64,000 nt of DNA, from contig MNCI01005943.1 of NCBI GenBank assembly GCA_015680685.1, positions 301,451 to 365,450 of the forward strand. The letters run 5' to 3'. The notes below the pieces were generated by a model, which saw only the letters and a list, made by a program, of their open reading frames with translations, searched no databases and was not told where the DNA came from. This document shows, in pieces, positions 35,307-47,580 of this stretch (its first letter is position 1; the number at the start of each line of letters is the position of its first letter). Source of the DNA: Gnetum montanum. Its lineage: Eukaryota; Streptophyta; Gnetopsida; Gnetales; Gnetaceae. The translations under genes were made by a program, and so were the position numbers.

Positions 35307-36182
35307 ATTACATCATATTGGCAAAATAGTAACAAAACCCCTAAATAAATAAATTTACAATCATGCCTCAAAATGCCTCTTATTAATTGATGAATATCTC
35401 TAATATTTTTTTCCTTAATAAATTCTAAGATATACTTCTTGTATTCCAAGAAAAAGGGTTAAGGCATACTCATATTTTATGGTTGGATTAAAGTACAGTT
35501 ACAACTATAATATATATCTTATTTTCATTCCAAAACATTTCTAAAATATCTTCAAATTTCACTAAATTCACATAAAATCCTATTCTATGTTAAAGAACAA
35601 TCCAAAATAATCATAACATATTTGAGAAAGAAATTTAATAGAGGGAGGATCTAGATGGTGATGAAAGTGGTGGTGACATAGATTGTTTTCCAATCTTTCA
35701 AATCTAGGACACCACCATGTTCAACTTCTTATTTAAGTCACTCAATTGTGTTTTTGATAAGAATGGTAATGGGTTCTTAACAAGGTATTTATAACTAATT
35801 TAAAATGATCTAATTTTAGTATGTCTTTGAAGAAAATATTATTCAAAAAATGTTTCAGGTTTCCATTTCCTCTTATTGGTAAGATGCCTAGTTTTCTAGC
35901 ATTGATTGCATTTTTGAGACACTCTAAAAAGGTTCATAGGGGTAATTGCACTTGTGCAAGGAAGCACAATGTAATAGGTATAGTTAGAAAGCTAATAGGA
36001 GTAGTTAAACTTTTTTTTCATCTTAGCTTTTAAACTTCTAACAAGGATGATTAGTAGTGAAAATAAAAAATAAAAAACTATAAGGAAATATGTTAAAATT
36101 GAGTTGACATGTGTCTTATTCTACCTTTCATTTTACTAGGTATGAATACCCCCTTCCCTCATATTTTACGTGCTCTCTCATG
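35307..36182. other. Spacer between elements C and B, no gene seen
   Basis: AT-rich, no repeat shared with the rest of the window. Short frames (35207-35449, 35821-36033) lack protein character. Confidence 0.3.
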
Positions 36183-36187
36183 CCATC
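36183..36187. repeat. Target-site duplication CCATC (left) of element B
   Basis: CCATC is repeated at 43390-43394, immediately beyond the 3' LTR. Confidence 0.92.
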
Positions 36188-37143
36188 TGATGAGATGTGT
36201 GATATCGCGGCTGACGCGATATCGCATCCCGTGCGATATCACGTACGCGATATCGCGTCGTTCCCTGCGATATCGCGTACGTGATATCGTGGTCCGCCGC
36301 CAACTCTATAAATAAGAGGCAGCACTCCCCTCGTTTGGAAGGATAGGTGTAAAGTAGCGAAGCTCTGGTGGATTGATCACCCCAAAGATAGAATATTTTC
36401 CATGTGCCCGCAGTAGGAGTCCCCCAAGTGAACGGTTCTTTATTCGAGCAGCTTTGTACCTGAACGCAAGTTGTGTACAGCAATAAAGATGAGCTTTGTG
36501 GATAAACCTTGCAGTACATGGATAGGTTTAATTAATGTTATTTATTGCTTTCCTAGTAACGCGGCATGAGTATGACTTGGTTACGAGCGTTGACAAACGT
36601 GTACGGCTAGCAAAGGAATTGGCTACTCATCGTGATTAGATTCTCTCACCCTTACCTCCTAGAATCTGGGACAAGTACGACTTGATTACGGGCATCTACG
36701 GATGTGTACGGCTAGTCAAGGAATTAGTTGCTTGTCACACTTAGGCTAGTTAGGCACCTCAGTACGACCGCTTTGAGCATTTGCGTTACGTGTGGTAATC
36801 CCAATAACAATTAGCGTTTGGTAGCCATAGTTGCACAGTTCAGGGTATGTACAGAAAGTGGGAATGGATACTGACGCTAGGATTTAGTGCTGTAGTTAGA
36901 GTTAGTTTTAGTCTCTCAACCCTTAGCATAGGAGATAAACTAGAAAATACCAAAAAAATCATATACCTCGGACTTACTTAACCATACACCGTGACAACAA
37001 CAAGTAAGTTTGGGAAGACAACGATTAATTAACCCCAAGTGTTCCTTGTGGCGTTTAGGCATTTAGTCTGTGGAGTTCGACTAGATCACGTGTGCTACGC
37101 TTGTTTCGTATGGTTGAGTGTAGGGGTACCTCGCCACTCATCA
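36188..37143 (+). repeat. Element B 5' LTR (956 bp)
   Basis: U3 opens with the palindrome array, TATA at 36307. The body has two related blocks about 106 bp apart (near 36565 and 36671), each with a TACGACTTGRTTACG-like stretch and GTGTACGGCTAG. Ends CTCATCA followed by the primer site. Confidence 0.93.
36198..36315 (+). promoter_or_regulatory. U3 promoter of B: GCGATATCGC array plus TATA box
   Basis: Six GATATC-centred modules in about 100 bp, three of them the perfect palindrome GCGATATCGC, followed by CTCTATAAATAAGAGG. Links such as GTAC make parts of the array longer palindromes. Confidence 0.78.
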
Positions 37144-37144
37144 T

Positions 37145-37162
37145 TGGCACCGTTGCCGGGGA
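37145..37162 (+). other. Element B primer-binding site (tRNA-Asp type)
   Basis: TGGCACCGTTGCCGGGGA, one base from TGGCGCCGTTGCCGGGGA, the tRNA-Asp primer site known from Athila/Ogre-type plant gypsy elements. Confidence 0.88.
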
Positions 37163-37284
37163 CTAAGTGTTTTTACGTCAATTAGAACATTAGGAAATCT
37201 TTCACATCATTGTGAGCCTTAACGAACCTTTGGGTTAATTAGTTAATCAAGAAAATATATAACGGTGAATAGCACACCATTAAA

Positions 37285-40200
37285 ATGGCTTCTTCTCATA
37301 AGGTTAACTCACCTAAGGATAACACGGAAGACAGTTAGCATCATACACATAACCTAGACCAGCCATGTCCTAGACAATCTAAGGTGACATATACTCATCC
37401 CGATGAGTATGTGCCTGATTTTAGTTTTATTCTCCATCAAGACAAGCAATTGTGGTGGAGAGATTTGCAAGGTAACATTGTGTTACCCCCGGATCGATCA
37501 GTCCTTAACATGCTTTTCCGTGTTTTAGCATAGATTGACATGCAAGAACTATTTGCGGAATACGTTCTGGATAACTTTGACACAAGGGATTATCATCCCA
37601 TAGATGCCCAGCGTATTCAGGACGAAAGGCAGGAGAGCCAACACTCATTATTGAAGGGCAAGGTCCTCCATGTCCTTAGTGAAATAGGAGACGAGGAACC
37701 CCTCATAACGGGTTTCTTAGAAAATGAAGTTCCTCCTCCTCACAATGGTGAAGAGGTTAGGCATCAGGGCCTTCGATCAACTGTACATGCTACAGGCTCT
37801 GATCCCCATGAGCACCAACTGTTCACGGTAGGAACAACCACTCACACTAAGGATGGACACTTAGATCGTTACAACGATCGGGGCCGAAGTAGCGAAAGAG
37901 AAGGTAAGAAACATCACCATGGTGATGGATCCCCTTTCTCTTCTCCTTCATCTCACAATTCACACTCTCCTTCCACATCTGGGTGCAACCATCGTGAGCA
38001 TAACGGAGAGGGGAAAAGTAAAGAAGATGAAAGACCTCGACAGGAAGGTCAAGAGTTAGGACAAGGGCACTTAAAAGATAGCAGGATCAAGCGTTTGGAC
38101 ATAAATAATATCCCACGTTTTGAAGGGGGATACAACGTTGATCCTCAACATCATTTACAGGAATTCCACGATGCTTGTGCCTTGCAAAATATAGATAATG
38201 AGTGGCAGAAGCTTAAGTTGTTCCCAAGGACACTCACTAAAGAAGCAGAGAGTTGGTATCGGTCCTTAGGATCGGAAACCATCAGGAGGTGGAGTACGAT
38301 GCTTGAACTGTTCAACAACAAATATCAGACATACTCTAGAGTGTCTAACTTGCGTAAGTAGATCCAAGGCTAGAAACAAGGTGCTTATGAACCCTTGGGT
38401 GCTGCCATGGCCTGTTACTATACACTGCTACATCGTTGCCTGGGCCATGGGTACGCTAGGTGGGATCAACTTCACCACATTGTGGATGGGCTAAGGAATG
38501 AAACGAGAAGAACTCTTGGGACTTACGCCCAAGGGAGACTTTTCCAACTGAGAGCCCATGAAGTTGAAAGTTTGTTGGAAAAAGTAGCGCAAGAAGAGGG
38601 TGAGCTACGTAAGAGGGAAAGTACGGAAGAATACAATCACGATCCCTCCCTTCGCAAGAAGGGAGTGAAATTCTGTGATAAGGAGGATGAGTCACCACTC
38701 GAAGAGTTGGTGAATTGGAAAACCATGCCAATCTAAAAGTTAGCAACTAAGGTATCAGCTAAGGTAGAACAAATGTGGGATTCCTTAGACTCAAGAATAG
38801 AAATAGTCTTAAAAATCGTAGAAGAGTCTAAGGTTGAACGAGGTAGTGATAAAGGCAAAACCAAGCGGAGAAACTTAAGCCTTGCACATAACAAGGGTAA
38901 GGGAAAAATTCCTATCTCCGATAAGGCTGTAAATTCTGATTCAGATGATGATGGTGGATGTGAGGTTTGTTACTATGACCATCCTAAGGAATGTTGCCCA
39001 ATTATCTCACATTTGCAGGAGTCTGGGGTGTATGCACTAAATCCAAGACTTAATCAATGACAAACACCCTGAAGGTTACCTTATCCACAAGGTAACCCAA
39101 GGCAGTTCCACCAACCCTTGACATATTACCCAAGTGGAATGCCTCCACAGCCCATTGGATAACATTAGTAGTGGCAATACCCATAGTCATGGGGGATGCC
39201 ATCGCCAACACATCAATACCCTTACCGGCAACCTAATCCTCATGGATATTATGTGCAGTAGCCAGTTTCTCCAGGTGACTCTATGGATCACACTACCTCC
39301 CAACGTCACTACCAAGTTCGGGAGTACTTCAAGAGGACTCCTTCTCCTCCAGGAGATACCTCACATTCAGTCCATCCTCTAACTCCACTCACACCTCTTC
39401 CACCTGTAGTTTCCATACAACCTGTTCCAACAATGCAGGGGGAATTGCCTACCCAACCACAGCAACGTAATGCCACGAGAGCTGTAAATATTCAGCGTGT
39501 AAATATCCAACCGGGTGCTAATTCTGATGACAACTGTACAAAGAAGAGACCCTTTTTCAGAACTAGGAGCCCAGACAAACTCTCGCAACAACAAGCAGAT
39601 GGGTACATGTATAGGCCTCTAACCACTAACGCTTCAGAGAACCCTTCAGTCCAATAGAGCGTAACACAAATGGTTATGTTGACACATATCATAACTGACT
39701 GGATCAAGGTAGGCCACCTTCCCAGGAAACTAACTAACCCTGGGAGTCCCTTTATTTATGTGCAGATTGTTGGAAATGCACCACATCGAGCTCTTCTTGA
39801 CTTAGGTTCTGGAGTCAACTTAATTTTGCAAAAGATGTATCACGTCTGGAACCTGCCACAACTTAAGAAGAGTAACATACAACTAGAGCTGGCAGACCAG
39901 TCCATCACCATTCCCTTAGGATTGGTGGAGGATGTTATTACCACTGTGTGTGGTTGGTCCTACCCAGCTGACTTTCTGGTGATCGAAGTTAACAACAACG
40001 AAGGGGACTTCCCAATTATAATGGGAAGGGCATGGCTAAGCACAGTAGACGCATGCCTTAGGATCCACGATCTTTCCTTGGAAATCTCTAAGATAAACAT
40101 ATGTGGAAAGATCGAGAAGAGGATAGTTCCATGCATCACATATAGTGATTCATTGGGTGATGACATGGAGGAAATGTCTCCATGTAACAGGTGTGCCCAA

Positions 40201-40305
40201 GAAACTCTGCAACAAAGATGCTTGTATGTAGCAACCACACAAGAAGTAGTAGACACCCTGTGGTTGACAGCTACTCGTAGGAGCAGAAAAATATGCATGG
40301 AATGA
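37285..40305 (+). pseudogene. Element B gag-protease relic (single frame)
   Basis: ATG at 37285 to TGA at 40303, about 1,006 codons in one frame. N-terminal gag carries the HPDEYVPDFSF block. The capsid-like region is around codons 275-355 (NNIPRFEGGYNVDP, AESWYRSLGSETIRRW). A coiled acidic/basic linker follows. A zinc-knuckle variant CEVCYYDHPKECC starts at codon 559, then a P/Q/Y-rich tract. Retropepsin-like ALLDLGSGVNL is at codon 839 onward (S to L in DSG), then WSYPADFLVIEV and IIMGRAWLSTVDA. About 14 internal stops, all explicable as Q, W or R codons changed by one transition. A C-terminal extension with CNRCAQETLQQRC follows the protease. Confidence 0.88.
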
Positions 40306-40617
40306 ACTGAGGAAACTCATGCCAACAACCGTGGCATAGACACATTGGAACGTGAGCGTCGCCAACTTCCACCCCTCAACTTAAGATCATCAATTGGGAG
40401 AAGTTGGGCACTTCTTAGAAATTCAAATAGACGCTCACTATTTCGGATCTCTCCCTTACAACTCAGTCATGGGGGAGACGACCACCTATGCTAATCATAT
40501 GGGGCCCTTAGTTCTTTTTCAATTTTTATTTTATAACGTTTTTGTTTTACGTGTTTTTGTTTTACAAATTTCTTTAACTTTTCTTGTTTTTGTTTTACAA
40601 CATCGTTGTACTTTTCT

Positions 40618-40648
<31 letters not shown>

Positions 40649-42417
40649 CATCCACCCTGCAAGTTCATCACACAATAAGTGTTCAGACCGATGGTATGCA
40701 CTGTTTTCATATTGATTGCTAATGTTTGGTTTTTACCTTTAAGTTACAATGTTGATACTAATGTATGTTCTTTTGATATGGTAGGCAATGAGATCACTTC
40801 ATCCATCCATCCATCAGTCTCTATGGTTTCTCTTGGCTTGGAAATGTACAGTTCCCTTTTAATAAGAACTTTAACGAATCGGTGACTAGGTATTTCTCAA
40901 ACTAAGGAAGGACTCAAGGATTGCAAAGGGTGTGACTTCAAGGGAACTTGGTGCTTTTGTGTTGGTCATTCACTTGGGTGCTTGGATGTTTTCTTCTTAA
41001 GTTTTCTTATTGTTCCGATGTTACCCAATTCTTTGGAAGCTGAGATAATAAAAATAAGGAGTCTTTGCATGGTGTGGTCCCCACGCATAAAAACACAAAA
41101 CACAAAAAAAAAAAACCAACCAAAGTGAGGATTCAAAGCACACCCCTTAGATGAAATAAAATTTGGGCTGCCAGCACTGGTTATGGAACCAAAGTGTTCC
41201 CTCTAACTAAGGCCCTTCTCACTTCCCATTCTCTCCTTTGTTTCATCAGAATGGTGGTGGCTCTTCAAAGATGCACCCTCATATCTAAGTGGATGGTTTA
41301 ACCGAATGCATTGATGCGAAGTCACTGGAAGTGGTTGGTTTGAGCCCGGAGTTGGAATGAGATTTGCCAAGTCACATTAATCATAAAACACACAAGGGGC
41401 TGTACACCACCTTGTTCTTGGGATTCCATTCCACTTCTCTTCTCTCCATCCTTCTCTCCATTGTTCACCTCATTGCCGGTTGTATCATTAGTGTATATAT
41501 TTTGGTTGATGCATTGTTTTCTTTTTGGTAAGTTCTTCCGGTTAAGACTTTAACTCTTGTTGGAAAGGACATTCCCAGAGCCTACGGACTCTTTGAATGT
41601 GGGTTTGTTAGGGCATTAATGGCATGAGCCTGCTTTGGGGAGGACCCACTGACATTCCTATTTGGAATATTAGTTAACTTCTTTTCCTTAACATTTTGCA
41701 ATTAATTTTATTTTTGTTCATTTCCATCTTGACATCCACTTCACTGATGCCATAGTTGTCCCTTTTTACCTATCTTTCTTACTCCTTTTCTTTCTCCATT
41801 CTAACGCTACCGGAGGTTCGCGATTAGTCATGGGGGTACGGGGCCTGATTTTTCGATTTTTCTCCTAAGCCTCAAATTTTTTCATTTTTCTTCCTAACCC
41901 CTACACCTTCGGTAGTCATTAGTAACATATTCCCAGGTCCATATCAGCCATACCACAACCTAGCCAATGAACCTACATTGAAGCAAGGTATTATTTACTT
42001 AATGATTCAATTACCCTTGCTAATACATGATTATGTTGTGTGTGCAGATGGCAATCATACAACAACGGATTGGATTTGGAGAAAACACTTGGAATGGAGC
42101 TGCGCTGAAGCAGCTATGCAAGGAGCAGAATTGATAATGCGCTTACGGATGGACAACGGAAGGCGCAATCTAGGCGTTGACAGAAGCAAGACTCTTCTCT
42201 CTTCTTCTCTTCTCTTCTTTCTCCTCTTTTCTCTCAGCTACCAAATGTGGCCTGATGTCATTGTAATAAGGTGTTCACCCTTGTTGTCATGAACACCAGT
42301 CTTGTCAAGTTTTGTAATAATAAACCATTCACATGTCATTCCATTAGTTCCATTCCCCTCAATAATCCCATACCTACCCGATATCATTGTAAGGAACTCA
42401 AGGACGAGTTTTCATTC
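40306..42417 (+). other. Element B 3' noncoding region
   Basis: Contains AGTCATGGGGG at 40465-40475 and 41826-41836, (TTTTGTTTTAC)-like repeats around 40530-40600, and the conserved block at 41628-41650. No polymerase fragments. Confidence 0.7.
40621..40648. repeat. (GT)n microsatellite
   Basis: About 14 GT units. Element A has about 8 at the corresponding place (19729-19744, other strand). Confidence 0.95.
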
Positions 42418-42430
42418 AGTCATGGGGGTA
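42418..42430 (+). promoter_or_regulatory. Element B polypurine tract
   Basis: AGTCATGGGGGTA directly before TGATGAG of the 3' LTR. Confidence 0.78.
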
Positions 42431-43389
42431 TGATGAGACGCGATATGCACGACGCGATATCACATCCCCCGCGATATCGCGTACACGATATCGCATCGTT
42501 CCTTGCGATATCATGTATGTGATATCGTGGTCCGCCGCCAAATCTATAAATAAGAGGCAGCACTCCCCTCATTTGGAAGGATAGACGTAAATTAGCGAAG
42601 CTCTGGCGGATTGATCACCCCAGAGATAGACTATTTTTCATGTGCCCATAGTAGGAGTCCCCCAAGTGAACGGTTCTTTATTCGAGCAGCTTTGTACCTG
42701 AACGCAAGTTGTGTACGGCAATAAAGATGAGCTTTGTGGATAAACCTTGCAGTACATGGATAGGTTTAATTAATGTTATTTATTGCTTTCCTAGTAACGC
42801 GACATGAGTACGACTTGGTTATGAGCGTTGATGAACATGTACGGCTAGCCAAGGAATCCGCTACTCATCGTGATTAGATTCTCTCACCCTTACCTCCTAG
42901 AACGTGGGACAAGTACGACTTGATTACGAGCATCTACAGATGTGTACGGCTAGTCAAGGAATCGGTTGCTTGTCACACTTAGGCTAGTTAGGCGCCTCAG
43001 TACGACCGCTTCGAGCACGTGCGTTACGTGTGGTAATCCTAGTAACGATTAGCGTTTGGTAGCCACAGTTGCATAGTTCAGGGTGTGTATGACAAGTGGG
43101 AACGGATGCTGACGCTAGGACTTAGTGCTGTAGTTAGAGTTAGTTTTAGTCTCTCAACCCTTCACCCCTTAGCATAGGAGATAAACCAAAAAATACCAAA
43201 AAAGTCATATACCTCGGACTTACTTAACCATACACTGTGACAACAACAAGTAAGTTTGGGAAGACAACGATTAATTAACCCCAAGTATTCCTTGTGGCGT
43301 TTAGGCATTTAGTCTGCGAAGTTTGACCGGATCATGCGTGTTACGCTCGTTTCGTATGGTTGAGTGTAGGGGTACCTTGCCACTCATTA
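42431..43389 (+). repeat. Element B 3' LTR (959 bp)
   Basis: Matches 36188-37143. Several palindrome modules are broken by transitions (GATATCACA, GATATCATG). The final CA has become TA. Followed by the CCATC duplication. Confidence 0.92.
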
Positions 43390-43499
43390 CCATCCTTTCT
43401 ACTCATAAAAACATTTTATACTTGTAAGTCTCCTCACATTTCTTTTACCTTATTCTAGTTGCTTTCATATTCCTTTACTACTATAAATCTATTTTATGA

Positions 43500-46400
43500 G
43501 GATGTTAGACCCTGAAAAAAATTTTATTAATCAAAATAAAGCATCAAATACAAATGTAGCATCTAACAAAACCAATGGAAAGGGTTTATGAATTCACTTC
43601 CCACTAAAGATTGATTGTAATTAGTATTACAAGTAGAATGAAAAAAATAGTTAAATGAAGTAGATAACAATTGAAATTAATATGAAGAGCTTCCTTGTAG
43701 AGCACATTATTGAATAAAGTTACTTGCACTAGAGTCTTTATCACTCATAAATCTGAATCAAGGCTACAAAAAGATGAATCAATTGATTAATCTCTAAGTG
43801 AATCTTTGGAGCTTGGTATATAATTTGGAAATAAATATGGTAGAATATGTGCAATTTCTCCACAATAGTCAAATGATAAATATTTGAATATTCTATGTTT
43901 GGAAAAAATGATATTGCATCTATGCTTCCAATATAAAATAGAACTATAGGCATAATAACATTCCAAAGAAATCTAGAATTCATAGAAGTAATAGGCAAAA
44001 AGCCAAAAAATAAAAATAAAAATTAGCATCATGAGATAGCTAACAATTTGGAATAAATTTACATGCCCAAATCAAGTGTGTTGAGAAAAATGACATTACT
44101 AAAAGACATGAATAGAATCATTTGTAATTCCATAGAGAAGACAAACAACAACATGAATGCTGAGATGTTTAAGGCATTTGCTAATAGGTAAATCCTTTTG
44201 AAGGAGACACTAAAGAAACTGTTGAATTTTAGATAGAGTAGGAAGTTTCCATATTCACTTGAAGGAGGATGTTCAAAATTGTTTTGATCCTATTTTTGCC
44301 AAAACCTATTGCAATGATTGACAATGATTGAGGAGTTGTGCAAAAGCTAAAATGGAACATGTGGCTTATGAGGCAAAAGTTTCAATCCATTAGTCCAACC
44401 AAGGTCATGAAAAATACTTTACGCCAACGAATCCAAATGTAAAGAGTGGTAAATAAAATTATAACTTCAATTAAAATAATGATGCATGGCTATAGACACC
44501 CTATATAAATTATCAAACATCTCTCAAGAAATTAATTAATTGACAAGATGTAGATAGCTAGTAAAAATCACTCCCTTCTAGAACCAATGAGTAGCCAACC
44601 AAGAATTCATAGTAATAAGAGGCGTAGGTGAACAAGGTAACCACTATGAACATAGCTTAGAAAGAAGACTATCATTAATCTTAATATTAGTTTAATCTAT
44701 ATAATCATGTAATACCTACCAAGCTTGCCAAATGCTTTTGAAGACATGAGATCTGAGAATGATAATCATATGAGAAGAAATAATCCAATTTGCAAAGTGG
44801 ATACTTTTCCAAAATGGCTTTTTCTTGGAAATTTCTTATTGTAGCCTTAGCTAGTGGAGAGTTTCAATAATGTCATAAATATCTAAATTCTAAAGCAATC
44901 ACTTTGCAACCAAAGTAAGCCCCTATTTAAAAGAATTTAAAAGATTTAAACTACCCTTTAACTTAGGCCAAAGTAGTCTAGTGTAAACCTTTTTAAGAAT
45001 CTTTAGAAGACCACATGTAATCTCAAAATAATTATTCTAATTTTTGATAAGTAGCTTGAGAGGGAGCCTAATACAAAGAATAATGCACATGAGTAGAAGC
45101 ATAAATAGATTTGCAAACCAAACAGTTGCTTACAAGAGTAAGGGGTTTTATCTTCCATTTATTGATTTTCTTTAGAATTCAAGACATTATTTGATCCTAA
45201 AGAGCCAAAGTAGATAGTTTAAAATAAAAGGGAATTCCATAAATTTTAATGATATCTTGATACTGGATTAGCTTTCGATTGTTGTTAGGGAGATAACAAA
45301 TAATTATTTTTGAAACTATAAATAGAGGATTTAGTGTAATTAATAGCATAGTAAGAAAGAGAACAATATTTTTCCACTTGAAACAAGAGGCAATGTATAC
45401 TAGTAGGTGTATTTTGAACAAGAAAAATGAAGTTTTTCATGAAATGCATATAAGAAGCTGATGTTGAGGAGAAAAAAGAAAAACTCTAGTTCTAGCCTTA
45501 TTTTGAATGCCATAATTTAATTGATGGAAAAAAAAGTATACTAAAATAATGAATAGATAAGGAGCAAGAGGAGAATTTTCTCTTACTACTTATGAATAAA
45601 AAAGAAAGAAGTGATACCAAATGTAGTAGCTATTCTAGTAGTGGCATCTAAGAATAAGCATTTCACCATATGTAGAAACTTGAAATCAAAACCAAGTTTA
45701 GTCATGATCTACAAAATGAGGTCCTACTTAATGCTGTCATAACCCTTTGCATAATCTAGCTTAATAAAGAAAATATTCTAACCCTCATCTTATGTCCACT
45801 AAATACCTTTCCAAGTAATAATAACATTATTTAAAATATGTTTAGTAGAAAAAAAATTTATTTGTTGAGAAGAAATAATAGGATAAAGAATCTTCTTCAA
45901 ATGTAATGTCATGTATTTAGTCCAAATTTTACACACAATATTAAGAAGTATGATGAGTAGCTAGTTGGAGATGTGAATAAGATTCATAGACTTTGGAAGA
46001 AGTTGAATTATTCCTTGATTTAATTTTGACCCCAAAGAACTAGCATGGATAGCCTTGCTAATAACCTAGAAGAGATTGTTACTAATAAGTTCCCAATGAT
46101 TCCTAAAAAATGCCAACTAGAAAGCCATAATAACTTGGATCCTTATCAATTCTAATTTTAAAACATGCCTCTTAAACGTCAACCTGAGTATTATGAGCTT
46201 TTAAAATTTGCAGCATAGTAGAATTAACAAAAATAGAATAATTAATAATAGTTACCTCAAAGAAAGAAGTATCCATAGGGGTAGTAGTAAATAAAGCTTT
46301 AAAATGATTTCTAAGGTAAGAAAAGAGAATGTTAGGGTTAGTGCTAATGGTACCATCAATTGAAATTTTGTTCAAAGAATGTAGAAGAGATGAACTATTT

Positions 46401-47580
46401 AGATATTTGAAAAATTCCTTACAATGTTTGTATTGAATTTTTAACCAAGTAAGCCTAATTTTAGTTAAGGAAATTTGTGCCATTTAGACATCCCACTACT
46501 AAAGAGTTGATTAGGCTCTTGCCAAATCCTCATACGTTTGTGAGTTAAAGGAATCTTAAACCAACCATTTTGATAGTCATTCAATAATATATTGAATGTT
46601 GTTGTATTCTTGTCTAGCATGAGAGACCACTTCCTTACCATGATAGTGAGAAAAATTTTGTACTCTACAAGTAGCACAATGCCACCATTGAATCTAACCC
46701 ACTTGATCGAAGGGCCTTGGTTCAACATTTCGAAGACTTGAAAAAATTTGTTGAGTAGTAGAAGATGAGAAATAGTTACTATGGAATTGAAAAAGATAAA
46801 AATTATGTTTAAGGTAACTACCATTAATTTGAATTGACATGGTGATGGGAAAAAGATCTAATAGAGTTACATGTTGATGAATAGTAGTAGTAAAAGTAGC
46901 ATGCTAGAGAAAGAGTGGAAAAATAAAACATATATAACTAATTATAAATGTGAACTTGCCCAATACGAAGATTAGTCTAGGTATATCTGTGAAGAAGATT
47001 TCCTATAGAAGTATCATTTGCATCTATAAGATAAAACGTTTTCTTAAAATTAGACCATTTTTATACTCATTTTTTGGTAATAGAAAAGGCAAAACCCTTA
47101 GCTTGTTATCAAAATACTGACATATTAAAATCACCTCCAAAAATCCAAGGAATAGGAGAAAGAAATATTGCTAGTTCCTACTATAATATAGAGCACATTT
47201 GATAGAATTAGTAGGAGCATCAACTAGAAATATATCCTAAGGACCATGTGAAAAGGAAAAGATGACCCAAATAACCCTGTGACTTGAATTAGAATGACTC
47301 TATATAATTTTATCTTTTTGATAAGATGAAAAGAGAATGGTAGCACCACCTTTTCCATACTCATGTGAAGTTGCAATAACTAATAAGTGATAAAGAAATC
47401 CATGGGTTGAAAAAGATAAATTTTTAACTAAAATGTTAATTTCCTAAATAAGAATAAAATCAAAAGAAACATTTAAACTAGAGAAGAAATTTCTTGCATG
47501 TTTACACAAAATCTAATTAGTTAGGACTCAAACATTCCAAGATAAAATATTTATGAATAAGTAGAGGGTGTGTCTTATGA
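43500..47580 (-). mobile_element. L1-type LINE, heavily decayed
   Basis: Minus-strand ORF2 relic running from about 47570 downwards. The endonuclease start NILSWNV is near 47550, then an interior GGATILF block, FGGDFNM-like residues near 47125 and an SDH-like PITMSI near 46840. The pre-RT region (46824-46172) has WLKIQYKHCKEFF and HFKALF. RT shows KLDYAKGYDSIKWD (near 45760) and SPLAPYLFII (near 45570). A zf-RVT-like C-terminal region, IWKLPTLSKIQQFLWCLLQ, is near 44240. Multiple frameshifts and stops. The 3' end is not sharply defined and no target duplication was found. Confidence 0.78.

Larger units (their letters stand above)
36188..43389 (+). mobile_element. Element B: complete non-autonomous LTR retrotransposon (A/B family)
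   Basis: 7,202 bp with LTRs 36188-37143 and 42431-43389 and CCATC duplications. Best-preserved member: clear primer site, polypurine tract, and one gag-protease frame without frameshifts. No polymerase or integrase sequence occurs between protease and 3' LTR, where the 2.1 kb is noncoding. It resembles terminal-repeat gag-only elements (TR-GAG) but with a protease. Confidence 0.94.

Noticed and set aside
40394-40678. 94-codon frame rich in F, V and C after the B protease
   Set aside because: Encoded by T-rich noncoding DNA and the (GT)n microsatellite. The corresponding A sequence does not keep it as protein.
41978-42292. Frame near the 3' end of B with a counterpart in A (18163-18396)
   Set aside because: Considered as an env-like remnant. 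There is no membrane segment or signal pattern, and the two copies diverge as noncoding DNA does.
43741-43998. 85-codon minus frame
   Set aside because: Lies in the decayed 3' part of the L1 LINE and has the wrong frame for recognised blocks. Composition is AT-driven.
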